Part shown: positions 52,471 to 61,765 of the stretch, in pieces | Layout: the number at the start of each line of letters is the position of its first letter | Position numbering within the stretch: the stretch's first letter is position 1 | Source of the DNA: Bin55 sp963664665 | GTDB lineage: Bacteria; Pseudomonadota; Gammaproteobacteria; Pseudomonadales; Azotimanducaceae | NCBI GenBank assembly: GCA_963664665.2 | Contig: CAXXMH010000007.1 | Coordinates: forward strand, 1 to 64,000 | Length of the DNA stretch: 64,000 nucleotides | Direction of reading: 5' to 3' | Notes under the pieces: generated by a model | Databases searched by the model: none | Told to the model about the DNA's origin: nothing | What the model saw: only the letters and a program-made list of their open reading frames with translations | Translations under genes and position numbers: made by a program

Positions 52471-53688
52471 GTGGATCTTGAGTACAGCTCCGAGTACCAG
52501 ACTTTTCGCGATGATTTGCACGAGTTTCTTGCAGAACACAAGCACCTTTCCCCAGGTGCTTTCGCACCGAGACCGACAGGTCGAGAGGAGAAAAAGGATG
52601 GACCGAATCCCGCCCAACGCTGGCAACAGTTATTGATCGAACACGGCTACGCAGCAAGAACGATACCGCGCGAATACGGCGGATTCGGTGCAGAACCCGA
52701 TCCACTTAAAAACCACATCATCGCGGAGGAATTTGCGAAAGCACGCGTTAGACCAGGTCACTCAGGCGACAATCGACTCGTGCCAACCGTGCTCGAGTTA
52801 GGTACTGAAGAACAGAAACGCTGGCTTGTCCCGCCATCAATCCGAGGTGAAATGACTTGGTGTCAAGGTTATTCAGAGCCAGGGAGCGGCTCAGATCTTG
52901 CATCGTTATCGACGCGAGCTGAAGTCGATGGTGACGATTTTGTGATTAACGGCCAAAAAATCTGGACATCTGGCGCGCAATACGCAGACATGATGTTCTG
53001 CTTAGTTCGGACGGAACCGGATGCGCCGAAACACCAAGGCATTAGCTATCTTGTTTTCTCCATGGATACCCCCGGTATTGAAGTCCGACCGCTCGTCACA
53101 ATGACTGGTGAGGCGACGTTTAACGAAGTTTTCTTCACCGATGCTAGAGTTCCTAAGAATCAGATCATTGGGAAGCGAGGCGAAGGCTGGTTCGTGGCAA
53201 ACAATACCTTAAAACACGAACGTCAAGGACTTGGTGATCCTCATCAAGCGGAAAACCGATTCCATGAAATCGAAGAACTGATGCAAAACGAGAATGTCGA
53301 TGGCGAACCGATCATGAGTAATCCTGCTCATCGCGATCGGTTACTACAGCTCCAAGGGCGAATGCTTGCGATGAAGTACAACGGTATGCGTGTTTTGACA
53401 GCCCAACGAAAACACGAGGAACCTGGTTTACCGCGTTGGATCATCAAATTGCAGGGCTGTGAGCTGAATCATCAGATGGCAGCGATGGCGATCGATGCGC
53501 TTGGCGAACTGGGTACGCTCTACCACCGAAGCGATCACATCCGCGCGGGTGGAATGTGGCAACAGCGTTTCATGATGGATCTGGGTTTGATCATCGGCGG
53601 CGGTACTGCTCAGATCCAGAAGAACATGATTGGCGAACGTGCGCTCGGACTGCCGAAAGAGCCGAAAGTCGAAGACAAACCAGCGTAG
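52471..53688 (+). CDS. Acyl-CoA dehydrogenase, 405-residue subunit
   Basis: FAD enzyme that introduces a double bond alpha-beta to a CoA thioester. The central FAD/substrate block CQGYSEPGSGSDLASLSTRAE and the strand KIWTSGAQYADM are typical. The C-terminus ends NMIGERALGLPKEP. GTG start at 52471 with AAGAAAGAGG upstream. It is paired with a second, shorter dehydrogenase gene 15 bases downstream. Adjacent ACAD pairs of this kind form mixed alpha2beta2 enzymes on steroid side chains in Mycobacterium; that model is inferred here. Confidence 0.9.
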   Translation: MDLEYSSEYQTFRDDLHEFLAEHKHLSPGAFAPRPTGREEKKDGPNPAQRWQQLLIEHGYAARTIPREYGGFGAEPDPLKNHIIAEEFAKARVRPGHSGDNRLVPTVLELGTEEQKRWLVPPSIRGEMTWCQGYSEPGSGSDLASLSTRAEVDGDDFVINGQKIWTSGAQYADMMFCLVRTEPDAPKHQGISYLVFSMDTPGIEVRPLVTMTGEATFNEVFFTDARVPKNQIIGKRGEGWFVANNTLKHERQGLGDPHQAENRFHEIEELMQNENVDGEPIMSNPAHRDRLLQLQGRMLAMKYNGMRVLTAQRKHEEPGLPRWIIKLQGCELNHQMAAMAIDALGELGTLYHRSDHIRAGGMWQQRFMMDLGLIIGGGTAQIQKNMIGERALGLPKEPKVEDKPA

Positions 53689-53703
53689 AAGGAGCATTCT
53701 GCA

Positions 53704-54786
53704 GTGGATTTCGCTTTACGCGAAGAACAGCAGTTCTTACAGCAAACGGTAAGAGACCTACTAAACGATCAATGTAGCCTCGAGGTGATTCGCAGCGACG
53801 CCGCGGAAAACCAGACCAAGAACGCGTCGGTGTACGATGCATTGACTCAACTTGGCATACCGGGCACACTTATTGGGGAGAACTACGGCGGCGTTAGCTT
53901 GCGCTTACTGGACGCTGCACTGATCGCGGAGGCTCTCGGTGCAAGCGTTGCGACAGTACCGTTCATCGGCTCAAGTGTCGTCGCACCGCTCGCAATCGAA
54001 TTGGCAGGATCTGACGAACAGAAGGACACTTGGTTACCTCGCCTTGCCAGCGGCGAAATAACATGCGGCGTCGCTGTAGGCGATCATATTGGTGCACGCG
54101 ATAACAAGCCTATTTCAAGTACTGGCGCGATCGTATCCGGGTCCGCGATGTTCGCATTGGATGTTCAGGACGCGGACTTATTTCTAGTCGCCGCAGCAAA
54201 TGGTGAACTCCATCTTGTTGAAGCAAGCGATGTTGAAGTAAAGCGTCTCTACACGATTGATAAGACGCGTTCGGTCGGCGAGCTGTTGTTTGAAAACGCA
54301 CGTAGTGATCACTTAGCTAGTACTTCCGATCAGGAAGCGACGCTTGCGAAGGTGATCGGTGCAGGTCGAGTGGTGGTCGCCGCAGATACATTAGGTGCCG
54401 CACAAACCATGCTGGACAAGGCAGTTGCCTATGCGGGCGAACGCCAGCAGTTTAAGCGTGTGATAGGCTCGTTTCAGGCTGTAAAACACATGTGTGCGGA
54501 GATGGCGGCCGAACTAGAACCTTGCCGTTCGCTTGTTTGGTACGCGGCCCATGCATTCGATGCGATTCCGGAGGATGCGCGCTTGACTGCATGCCATGCG
54601 AAGGCACATCTTGCAGAAGTCGGTCGGTTCGTCGCGCGAAAAGCTACCGAGGTACACGGCGGCATGGGATTTACAGACCTACTGGGGTTACACTATTGGT
54701 TTAAACGTATCGAACTTAATCGACAATTGATGGGAACGCCTGAGTTCGTACGCAATGAAGCGGCAAAGGTGCAAGGATGGATATGA
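53704..54786 (+). CDS. Acyl-CoA dehydrogenase-like protein, 360-residue subunit
   Basis: Second ACAD-fold protein of the pair. It has the C-terminal FAD segment AGERQQFKRVIGSFQAVKH and the substrate-loop VHGGMGFTDLLGLHYWFKR. The N-terminal and middle domains are reduced; no classic YSEPGSGSD block is visible (its place reads GVAVGDHIGARDNK). So it probably needs the larger partner for a complete active site. GTG start at 53704 with GAAGGAG upstream. Its stop overlaps the following cupin (ATGA). Confidence 0.88.
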   Translation: MDFALREEQQFLQQTVRDLLNDQCSLEVIRSDAAENQTKNASVYDALTQLGIPGTLIGENYGGVSLRLLDAALIAEALGASVATVPFIGSSVVAPLAIELAGSDEQKDTWLPRLASGEITCGVAVGDHIGARDNKPISSTGAIVSGSAMFALDVQDADLFLVAAANGELHLVEASDVEVKRLYTIDKTRSVGELLFENARSDHLASTSDQEATLAKVIGAGRVVVAADTLGAAQTMLDKAVAYAGERQQFKRVIGSFQAVKHMCAEMAAELEPCRSLVWYAAHAFDAIPEDARLTACHAKAHLAEVGRFVARKATEVHGGMGFTDLLGLHYWFKRIELNRQLMGTPEFVRNEAAKVQGWI

Positions 54787-55160
54787 GTACACAAATCACG
54801 GTTGAACACAATTTCTTCGAATCCGTTGATGAAATTCAGGAAGACATTCGGAATCATTCACTCTATGGTGGTAAAGACGAATTCGATGCGCAACCAAGTG
54901 GTGGTACGCCATTGCACTGGCACGCGATCGGGCTGTATGTCTACATCACGGAAGGGAAATTCAGATTCCAGGATCCTGCTACCGGAACGATTCACGAGTG
55001 TGTAAAGGGAACTCGATTTGTGATTCCTGAGCGCGCTTTACACATCGAGGAAGAGCACCACGGCTATAAGGGATATGTTGGTCTCACTCGCGAAGTATTC
55101 CCAGAACCATTCGTGCGGGATCCTGCGGAATTGAAGGATTTAGCGCCTTTAGAAGCCTGA
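54783..55160 (+). CDS. Cupin-type small protein
   Basis: A 125-residue single-domain cupin. The metal-ligand region GGTPLHWHAIGLYVYITEG has the first cupin motif in shortened form (H-x-H), and the second is EHHGYKGYVGL. The ATG at 54783 overlaps the ACAD stop (ATGA) with AAGGA five bases upstream; an ATG at 54777 is less well placed. It could be a dioxygenase, isomerase or substrate-binding protein. It ends one base before the convergent ferredoxin. Confidence 0.75.
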   Translation: MSTQITVEHNFFESVDEIQEDIRNHSLYGGKDEFDAQPSGGTPLHWHAIGLYVYITEGKFRFQDPATGTIHECVKGTRFVIPERALHIEEEHHGYKGYVGLTREVFPEPFVRDPAELKDLAPLEA

Positions 55161-55161
55161 G

Positions 55162-55482
55162 CTAGAACTGGAATTCAGGTAACGAGACGACGAGACCATC
55201 CATCTCTTCGGTAACAGGAATCTGACAAGACAGTCGGGAATTGTCGGTGCGTTCCGGGTTTAGTCCAAGCATCGCATCTTCGTTCTCACTTGGCTCACCT
55301 AGCTGATTGAACCATTCATCCGATAGAATGACATGGCATGTAGCGCAAGAGCACTCGCCTCCGCAATCCGCGTCAATGCCGGGTACGTTGTTATTTATGG
55401 CGTTCAACATCAGAGACGTACCTACTTCGGCATCTATCTCGTGTGGGGTACCGTCGAATTCGACATAAGTGACGCGTGGCAT
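55162..55482 (-). CDS. 2Fe-2S ferredoxin, ISC/adrenodoxin type
   Basis: A 106-residue plant/vertebrate-type ferredoxin. Cluster ligands C40, C46, C49 and C86 follow the C-x5-C-x2-C-xn-C pattern of adrenodoxin and putidaredoxin relatives. It can supply electrons to a cytochrome P450 or an oxygenase; none is adjacent in this window. It faces the catabolic cluster with a one-base gap and is read independently. Confidence 0.93.
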   Translation of the reverse strand: MPRVTYVEFDGTPHEIDAEVGTSLMLNAINNNVPGIDADCGGECSCATCHVILSDEWFNQLGEPSENEDAMLGLNPERTDNSRLSCQIPVTEEMDGLVVSLPEFQF

Positions 55483-55601
55483 AGGACGAGTGGTGACTTG
55501 GCTGCGGCAATTTTAAGGACGCCGAAGCTCAGGCTATTCGATCTAGATAGCCGCAAAATTCCTCGTCTATCGGCGGTCGCGTTTTTATAATCCGCGCGTG
55601 A

Positions 55602-55677
55602 TCCGCCTTAGCTCAGTTGGTAGAGCAGTTGACTGTTAATCAACTTGTCGCTGGTTCGAGCCCAGCAGGCGGAGCCA
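55602..55677 (+). tRNA. tRNA-Asn (anticodon GTT)
   Basis: A 76-base cloverleaf with a 7-bp acceptor (TCCGCCT with AGGCGGA), D stem GCTC/GAGC, anticodon stem GTTGA/TCAAC with loop CTGTTAA and anticodon GTT at 55635-55637, T stem GCTGG/CCAGC with loop TTCGAGC, discriminator G and encoded CCA. It lies between the ferredoxin gene and the 3' end of dnaE2. Confidence 0.97.
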
Positions 55678-55816
55678 CTTTTCTCCAATCTTGACGGTTT
55701 GTTTGTCGAGGCAAGTCGACGAACACTGCTCAAGTAGCTCACGTTAAGAGACGTGTTTCTGAGATCCTTTATGGTAGGGGTTTCTGCGATCTCGAAGTTC
55801 TGTGTGTGAGAGTCGA

Positions 55817-58800
55817 TCAATGGAAGTCGTGGGAACGTGTCAAGTTGCCGGTTCGCTCATCCGATGTGGTTAATTGATCAAGTCGTTCAGTCATGTCTTC
55901 TGCATATCCCACCGTCACGTGAATGACTTCTTTCTCTCGATCTATGACCCCCTTTACCCTCAACAATTGACCATGAACGAGCACTTTGCGGAATCGTTCT
56001 ACGATGGTTGGCCAGGCAATCAGATTCGCGTTCCCTGTTTCATCTTCAAGCGTGAGGAACAACACACCCGTCGCTGAGCTCGGACGTTGTCGACACGTCA
56101 CTAGTCCTGCCAACTGGACGAACCTTCCTGGCCTTATGGTGTTTAGGGTTGCTGCTGTAGCACAACGTCGAAACTCGTTATGTTTCCGAAGCAAAGACAT
56201 CGGATGAGCACCAAGCGTCAGTCCTAAATATCGATAGTCCGATACGGTGTCGTCACCAACTGTCGGCGACGCTAATTGGACCTCAGTGACATATGTTTCA
56301 AATGCTTGCGCCATTGTTGCTAGTCGGGAAGGTGCTTCCACACCGGCAGCATCCCAGTGAGCCTGGTGCCGGTGACCGCAGAGTGTCGCTAAGGCACCAG
56401 CTCGTGCTAGAAACGTCAAATCGCGGTCGTTCAGATCAGCCCGCCGCGCCAAGTCGTCGATGTCGAGATACGGTTGTTTCGCTTCAATGGTGCGACCTAC
56501 ATCTTCATTCAGTCCTTTGATTTGGCGGAATCCCACACGCAGTGCTCCCTGCTCGCGAATATCGCTTGGCGATACGTGCTTAGTCCGTTCTAAGTGGTAA
56601 TCCCAAGTACTGCATTGCACATCCACGGGCAACACTTCAATGTCGTGCCGGATGGCATCCTGTACCAATTGCGATGGTGAATAGAACCCCATCGGTTGGC
56701 TGTTCAACAAGCCACAGTAAAACGCAGCGGGTTCATGTCGTTTCAACCACGATGAAACGTACGCTAGCAATGCGAAACTGGCGGCATGTGACTCTGGGAA
56801 ACCGTATTCACCAAAGCCTTTGATCTGTTCCGAGATCCTTATGGCGAATTCCTTTGGATGCCCGCGTTCCAGCATGCCATTGATCAGTTTCTTGCCAATC
56901 TCATCAAGTCCGCCACGGCGTTTCCACGCCGCCATTGCTCGTCGAAGTTGATCAGCCTCCCCGGCCGTAAAACCTGCTGCGACCATTGCCAGCTCAATAA
57001 CTTGCTCCTGGAAAATTGGGACTCCGAAAGTCCGTTTAAGCACTTTCTCTACTTCAGGGCTTGAATAGGTAATGGGCTCAAGGCCTTGCCGGCGCTTTAG
57101 ATATGGGTGCACCATATTGCCCTGAATCGGACCTGGCCGCACGATGGCGATTTCGATTACCAAATCGTAAAAGCACGCAGGTCTAAGACGCGGCAACATA
57201 GACATTTGTGCGCGCGATTCCACTTGAAAAACACCAACACTGTCTGCTTGCTGGAGCATTTCATAGGTAGCTGGATCTTCAGGCGGTACTGTCGCTAGTG
57301 TCAAACGCTCGCGCCCCTCCAGATGATGGAATTCGTTGGCGTACTCGAACGCCTTTCGAATCGCACTGAGCATGCCTAATCCGAGCACATCGACCTTCAT
57401 CAGGTTCATCGTTTCTAAGTCGTACTTATCCCACTGGATGACCGTGCGATCGGGCATGGCGGCATTCTCGATTGGGACCAATTGTGAAAGTGGTTTTTCG
57501 GAAATGACAAAGCCACCCACGTGTTGTGACAAATGGCGTGGAAAACCGAGAATCTCGGTTACCAATGCCACAAACTGCTTGACCTCTGTCGCACGTGGGT
57601 CCAGCCCCAATTCACGCAAACGGTCGTCGATGACCTCTTTGTTATCCCACCACGACATCGATTTCGCCAAGATGTCAACCAAGTCCAGGTCAAAACCCAA
57701 AGCTTTTCCTACATCGCGAATGGCGCTACGGGGCCGATAGGTGATCAAGGTCGCTGCCAAGGCAGCATGGTCACGGGTATAGCGTTCATAGATGTACTGA
57801 ATCACCTCTTCACGACGCTCATGCTCGAAATCAACGTCAATGTCAGGTGGTTCGTGGCGCTCTTTGGATACGAAGCGTTCAAACAGCACGTGAATCCGCG
57901 CAGGATCGACCGAGGTGATCATCAAACAGAAACACACGGCAGAATTCGCGGCGGATCCCCGTCCTTGACACAGAATGCCGCGTTCACGCGCGAAGCGAAC
58001 GATGTCATGCACCGTCAGGAAATACATTTCGTAGTTCAGCTCTGAAACCAGCTTCAGTTCCTTTTCCAACAACTCAACCACATCGGGTGGTATGCCGTCA
58101 GGCCAGCGCTGACGTGCGCCGACATATGTGAGTTGGCGCAGGTGTTCAGCAGGGGTGAGACCTGATGGTACTAAGTCTGCTGGGTAGGCATAGGCTAGCT
58201 GATCCATCGTGAACGTGCAGGCTTTCGCAATGCGAACAGACTCGGCCAACATGTGTTCGTGATAGAGCTCCTGCAAGGTCTCGAGGGATCGTAGATGGCG
58301 TTCGCTATTTGAATCAACCAATGCGCCGAGTTTGCTTACTGGGCTACCGACCCGGATGGCCGCGAGTGTATCCAAGAGCCGCTTTCGATCTGGAACGTGC
58401 ATATGGACATCATTTGTAGCGACGATCGGCAAGTTCAAGGTCAATGCCAATTCCAAGGCGGTAGCTGTTTTGGAGGTATCTTCACCGTCCATGAACAACT
58501 CAAGGGCCAGCCATAGATGTGGCAGGCAAACACGCAACGCGTCTCCGACGAGGGTCAAGTCATCCACGCTTCCGCATGGTACAGGCCAGATCGCGAAACA
58601 ATCACGTACGCCTTGCAACATGCCCATATCAAGTGAATAGCCGCCTTTCTCAGCGTTGCGGCGTGCACGAGTGATCAAGCTGGAGAGTTGCTGATACGCA
58701 GTCAGTGTCGGTGCTAGGAGCACGATCTCAACTGACTCGAATGAGGCAATGGGGAGTTTAAATTCGGAGCCGACAATCAGCTGAATGCCTTTCGCCTTCG

Positions 58801-58990
58801 CTGCTTCGTACGCCTTGACAATGCCGTAAAACGAACATTCGTCCGTAATAGCAATCGCTTGGTAACCTAACGTATGCGCCTGTACAACCAGTTCTTCCGG
58901 ATGCGATGCGCCGGTCAAGAATGAATAGTTGGATTTACAGCGCAGTTCGGCAAATCCGATTCCTAAAGCCTGTTCAGGCGAAGTAACCAT
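55817..58990 (-). CDS. dnaE2: Error-prone DNA polymerase DnaE2 (ImuC)
   Basis: Damage-induced C-family polymerase that copies past lesions with ImuB and ImuA. The N-terminal PHP domain begins ELRCKSNYSFLTGASHPEEL. The catalytic aspartates fit PPDIDVDFEHERR near residue 390, followed by RPRSAIRDVGKALG, and the OB-fold/beta-binding part lies near the C-terminus. Length 1057 residues from the ATG at 58990; a TTG at 58996 would add two. Its start overlaps the imuB stop. It is the last gene of imuA-imuB-dnaE2 and ends 139 bases from the tRNA. Confidence 0.95.
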   Translation of the reverse strand: MVTSPEQALGIGFAELRCKSNYSFLTGASHPEELVVQAHTLGYQAIAITDECSFYGIVKAYEAAKAKGIQLIVGSEFKLPIASFESVEIVLLAPTLTAYQQLSSLITRARRNAEKGGYSLDMGMLQGVRDCFAIWPVPCGSVDDLTLVGDALRVCLPHLWLALELFMDGEDTSKTATALELALTLNLPIVATNDVHMHVPDRKRLLDTLAAIRVGSPVSKLGALVDSNSERHLRSLETLQELYHEHMLAESVRIAKACTFTMDQLAYAYPADLVPSGLTPAEHLRQLTYVGARQRWPDGIPPDVVELLEKELKLVSELNYEMYFLTVHDIVRFARERGILCQGRGSAANSAVCFCLMITSVDPARIHVLFERFVSKERHEPPDIDVDFEHERREEVIQYIYERYTRDHAALAATLITYRPRSAIRDVGKALGFDLDLVDILAKSMSWWDNKEVIDDRLRELGLDPRATEVKQFVALVTEILGFPRHLSQHVGGFVISEKPLSQLVPIENAAMPDRTVIQWDKYDLETMNLMKVDVLGLGMLSAIRKAFEYANEFHHLEGRERLTLATVPPEDPATYEMLQQADSVGVFQVESRAQMSMLPRLRPACFYDLVIEIAIVRPGPIQGNMVHPYLKRRQGLEPITYSSPEVEKVLKRTFGVPIFQEQVIELAMVAAGFTAGEADQLRRAMAAWKRRGGLDEIGKKLINGMLERGHPKEFAIRISEQIKGFGEYGFPESHAASFALLAYVSSWLKRHEPAAFYCGLLNSQPMGFYSPSQLVQDAIRHDIEVLPVDVQCSTWDYHLERTKHVSPSDIREQGALRVGFRQIKGLNEDVGRTIEAKQPYLDIDDLARRADLNDRDLTFLARAGALATLCGHRHQAHWDAAGVEAPSRLATMAQAFETYVTEVQLASPTVGDDTVSDYRYLGLTLGAHPMSLLRKHNEFRRCATAATLNTIRPGRFVQLAGLVTCRQRPSSATGVLFLTLEDETGNANLIAWPTIVERFRKVLVHGQLLRVKGVIDREKEVIHVTVGYAEDMTERLDQLTTSDERTGNLTRSHDFH

Positions 58991-60410
58991 GCACAAACCA
59001 GCCTTGCGCGTCGCGGAAGCACCAACACCAGGTTTCGTCGCGGTCTCGGGCTACGAAATAGTCACGATGCTGTTCATGGTCCCACCACCCGCATTGAATT
59101 CGCTCAGGACCGCTGACAATGTGCAAGTGCCCAGCACGCACCCAAACCGGCGGTTCCAATAGCCACAACGGCCGTCGACCAAGCTCAGGCACATTGGCCG
59201 TCACATCATGTGCGTCGGACTCATTTGTCGGCATCCAAGCAAACTCTGGACGATGATCGTCGAGAATGCAGAATCGTTGAAGTGCACCCTCCCCTAGGCG
59301 TGCGGTTAATCGATCAAGCAATTCACGCGACGGTGTAGGTTGCGTCAGCGGCCGTCCCAGCACATCGCGTTCAACCCACTTCAAACCAAGATGTGCTGTA
59401 CGTAATGCATCCAACGTCACCGTCATCGCTTCACTCGGTAGATCAACGGTCTCCATGCGTAAGCGCGTGATTGCCATGATGTCGGCGACTTCATGACGCG
59501 GCTGTTCAAACCCCACTTCAAACGTAGCACCATCCCCCTCAAATGCGTATACACCCCAACGCAACCGTCGCGCACCTAAATTCAGTTGCTTAAGCCATGT
59601 TGATAACCTCCTAGCCAAGTGCTCCATGGGTTCAAGAACTTCATCCTTTCCATGTGCGGGATCGATCAAGTGCAAGTTTTCGCTAAATGCTTCAGGAGGC
59701 TGCTCCGCCTCCCATGGGTCGACCCGTTCGCCTGTCAGTTGCGCTACGTAGTCTGTCAGTTCTTCGCCGAATCGTTTACGCAACTCGTGTCTTGGCACGT
59801 GCACGATGTCCCCAACGTTGCGCATGCCCATGTTCGTGAACCGTTCACGGATTTTGGGTTCAAGTTCCAGGCAATCGAGCGACGTTGTGTCCAACTGCTG
59901 TAACCCAATGTGCTCAATCTCGCTTCTTTCCGGAAAGTCGGGCCAAGCAGCACCATCACCATCATTTTTTGCGAACGCCAGCGATGCGCGCGGCGTATGC
60001 GCTATGCCGATTGCTACGAAATGTCCCATGCGACCAAAGCGAGACCGCAGCCGGGCTCGAACCTGATTGACCCCGCCGAAGAGTTTTAGGCTACCCTCCA
60101 TTTCCAATAGCAGCGCATCAAAATCAGCCACGCTCACATAAGGAGTGAATTCATAAGCCAGCCTGACCAAGCGTTCCAAACGCTGTGATTCGGCTTCTTG
60201 ATTCCGCGGATGGTGAATCAGTTCAGGCATCAAGCTCCGAGCCGTTGCCAAACTCGCACCCCAACGGATACCAGCCGCTCTGGCAGGCTTATTCAGACAA
60301 AATACCCGTTGCGCTTCGGTGACTACGGCTGGTAAACCCCGCTCTTTGATTTCGGGCCGTTGGAAAACCTCTAAGGGCAAAAAAGGCAGGTGCAGTCCGA
60401 ACCACAGCAT
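58974..60410 (-). CDS. imuB: Y-family-like mutasome protein ImuB
   Basis: Catalytically inactive Y-family polymerase relative that bridges DnaE2 and the beta clamp. The start is the ATG at 60410, overlapping the imuA stop as TGATG, giving 478 residues; the frame upstream to 60536 is antisense-like filler within imuA. The N-terminus LWFGLHLPFLPLEVFQRPEI lacks the Asp of the active polymerase motif, and the usual DE pair is also absent around the position FDALLLEMEG. A helix-hairpin-helix region (MGMRNVGDIVHVPRHELRKR) is present. Typical for ImuB. Confidence 0.93.
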   Translation of the reverse strand: MLWFGLHLPFLPLEVFQRPEIKERGLPAVVTEAQRVFCLNKPARAAGIRWGASLATARSLMPELIHHPRNQEAESQRLERLVRLAYEFTPYVSVADFDALLLEMEGSLKLFGGVNQVRARLRSRFGRMGHFVAIGIAHTPRASLAFAKNDGDGAAWPDFPERSEIEHIGLQQLDTTSLDCLELEPKIRERFTNMGMRNVGDIVHVPRHELRKRFGEELTDYVAQLTGERVDPWEAEQPPEAFSENLHLIDPAHGKDEVLEPMEHLARRLSTWLKQLNLGARRLRWGVYAFEGDGATFEVGFEQPRHEVADIMAITRLRMETVDLPSEAMTVTLDALRTAHLGLKWVERDVLGRPLTQPTPSRELLDRLTARLGEGALQRFCILDDHRPEFAWMPTNESDAHDVTANVPELGRRPLWLLEPPVWVRAGHLHIVSGPERIQCGWWDHEQHRDYFVARDRDETWCWCFRDAQGWFVHGYFA

Positions 60411-61138
60411 CAGACAGCAACCGCCTTCATATCGCGACGCGTTCGTTCCCAATTTGCAAGGAGTTGACGCGCACGTTGCGAATCCGTTGCCGTCGGACCC
60501 CAGGGCAAAGGCAGTTCCAATCCATCCACACGCCAACCACCACGGCGCTTGACGATTGAAATGACAAGCTTGCGATCGATTGTTTGTTGTTCAATCTTCA
60601 GGCGCAATTCCGCCGCCGAGGGGATCTGTTCTGCCGCTAACGGTCGAAATACCACGCTAAACACCCCGTGTTCTTTGCTCTTCGCCTGGATTCGACGCAA
60701 CTGCTTGTCCTGAAGATCACTTTCACTCAACCATGCCAGCACTGTTTGCGTTGAACCCGAGACAATGACTTCTTCAAATGACCATAGCGCCTCCTGATGG
60801 CTGCTTGGATGTACGACCATCAATTCGTGCACGTTGATTCCCAATGCTTGAAAAGCCGGCGCGTAAGGAACACAGGGCGGATTGATCAAAACTGTCCAAT
60901 GTGCGTCGCTCACTGGTCTCGTCAGGGCCGACGCTAGCAACCGTAATTCGCCAACGCCATAGCGATCACAAAGAACTTCCACCAAAGCAGCGCGTGGCCA
61001 TCCGCCATCTATCAACAACTTGTCGAGTTGTGGGAAACCCGTGCTCTGACCGCGATCGCTTGACGCCGTTTGACGTCCATTCAAGTCCCGAGCTCGCCAG
61101 AGACCGGCGTTGTTAAGCAATGATGTCGCCAATACCAT
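60410..61138 (-). CDS. imuA: RecA-like mutasome protein ImuA
   Basis: First gene of the mutasome. A 242-residue RecA/SulA-like protein: GFPQLDKLLIDGGWPRAALVEVL aligns with the RecA Walker region but the P-loop is degenerate (no GK[ST]), as in other ImuA proteins. It aids DnaE2-ImuB function in damage tolerance. The ATG at 61138 is 24 bases downstream of a LexA-like box. Its stop overlaps imuB. Confidence 0.9.
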   Translation of the reverse strand: MVLATSLLNNAGLWRARDLNGRQTASSDRGQSTGFPQLDKLLIDGGWPRAALVEVLCDRYGVGELRLLASALTRPVSDAHWTVLINPPCVPYAPAFQALGINVHELMVVHPSSHQEALWSFEEVIVSGSTQTVLAWLSESDLQDKQLRRIQAKSKEHGVFSVVFRPLAAEQIPSAAELRLKIEQQTIDRKLVISIVKRRGGWRVDGLELPLPWGPTATDSQRARQLLANWERTRRDMKAVAV

Positions 61139-61162
61139 AGCAGTAACTATATCTTTGTATAT

Positions 61163-61178
61163 ATGTTATTTTATACAG
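61163..61178 (-). promoter_or_regulatory. LexA (SOS) box of the imuA operon
   Basis: On the minus strand the site reads CTGT-ATAAAATA-ACAT, matching the gammaproteobacterial LexA consensus CTGT-N8-ACAG at seven of eight arm positions. It ends 24 bases before the imuA ATG, a usual repressor position. SOS control of the operon is inferred. Confidence 0.75.
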
Positions 61179-61287
61179 TAATCATTGATCCCTCCTATGA
61201 CCTCTATTCTCTGCCTATCAATATTCACGCAAAGTAAACGGGTCGGTAGCACAAAACTGCAACTACTCGGACCAGAATCGAATCTGA

Positions 61288-61638
61288 TTAGAACCCATCG
61301 AATCCAGTAACTGCCCCCACGGCTCTCAAAAGAACGAAAAGAAGCAAGAAGGCGAGAAAAACAACGTACACTAACGTCGCGATACCACTTATCTTGAAGA
61401 ACAACGATAGCTTCTCGATACTCTCGACAGCGACTGGGGGACTCTCCCCTTCTCTAAGCACATCCAAACGCTTCGCCGAAGAAAACAACAGCACCCCTAG
61501 CCAAATTGGAAGCCAACCAAACAAGAGCCCGATGATCGTTATGCAGTAAAACACACCCGCGATGATGAGCACAACGCCAACAAACTTCATCCAAAATGAA
61601 TTCTTAATCAATGACGCCAAAAGCAATTGCGTATCCAT
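61288..61638 (-). CDS. Small two-part membrane protein, DUF5362-like
   Basis: A 116-residue inner-membrane protein with about three hydrophobic segments. FWMKFVGVVLIIAGVFYCIT, then GLLFGWLPIWLGVLLFSSA, and finally SGIATLVYVVFLAFLLLFVL. The start is the ATG at 61638 with AAAGGAG eight bases upstream; an extra frame to 61644 uses a poorly placed TTG. Resembles DUF5362-type proteins of unknown function. It stands alone. Confidence 0.7.
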   Translation of the reverse strand: MDTQLLLASLIKNSFWMKFVGVVLIIAGVFYCITIIGLLFGWLPIWLGVLLFSSAKRLDVLREGESPPVAVESIEKLSLFFKISGIATLVYVVFLAFLLLFVLLRAVGAVTGFDGF

Positions 61639-61765
61639 GATCAAAACTCCTTTGTCTTCACATCAGAACCAAGAACCAGGCCACACGCGCACCATTCGTA
61701 ACATTCGCCACTCGCTGCAGCCCGCCAAGTAACGAATACTAGGGTCTCATCTACGGAACTCACTC

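Noticed and set aside
57533..58045. 170-codon frame antisense to dnaE2
   Set aside because: Inside a strong DnaE2 match, no own start context and no family similarity.
55602..61765. Integrated element using tRNA-Asn as attachment site
   Set aside because: No integrase and no copy of the tRNA 3' end seen on the far side of the mutasome operon.
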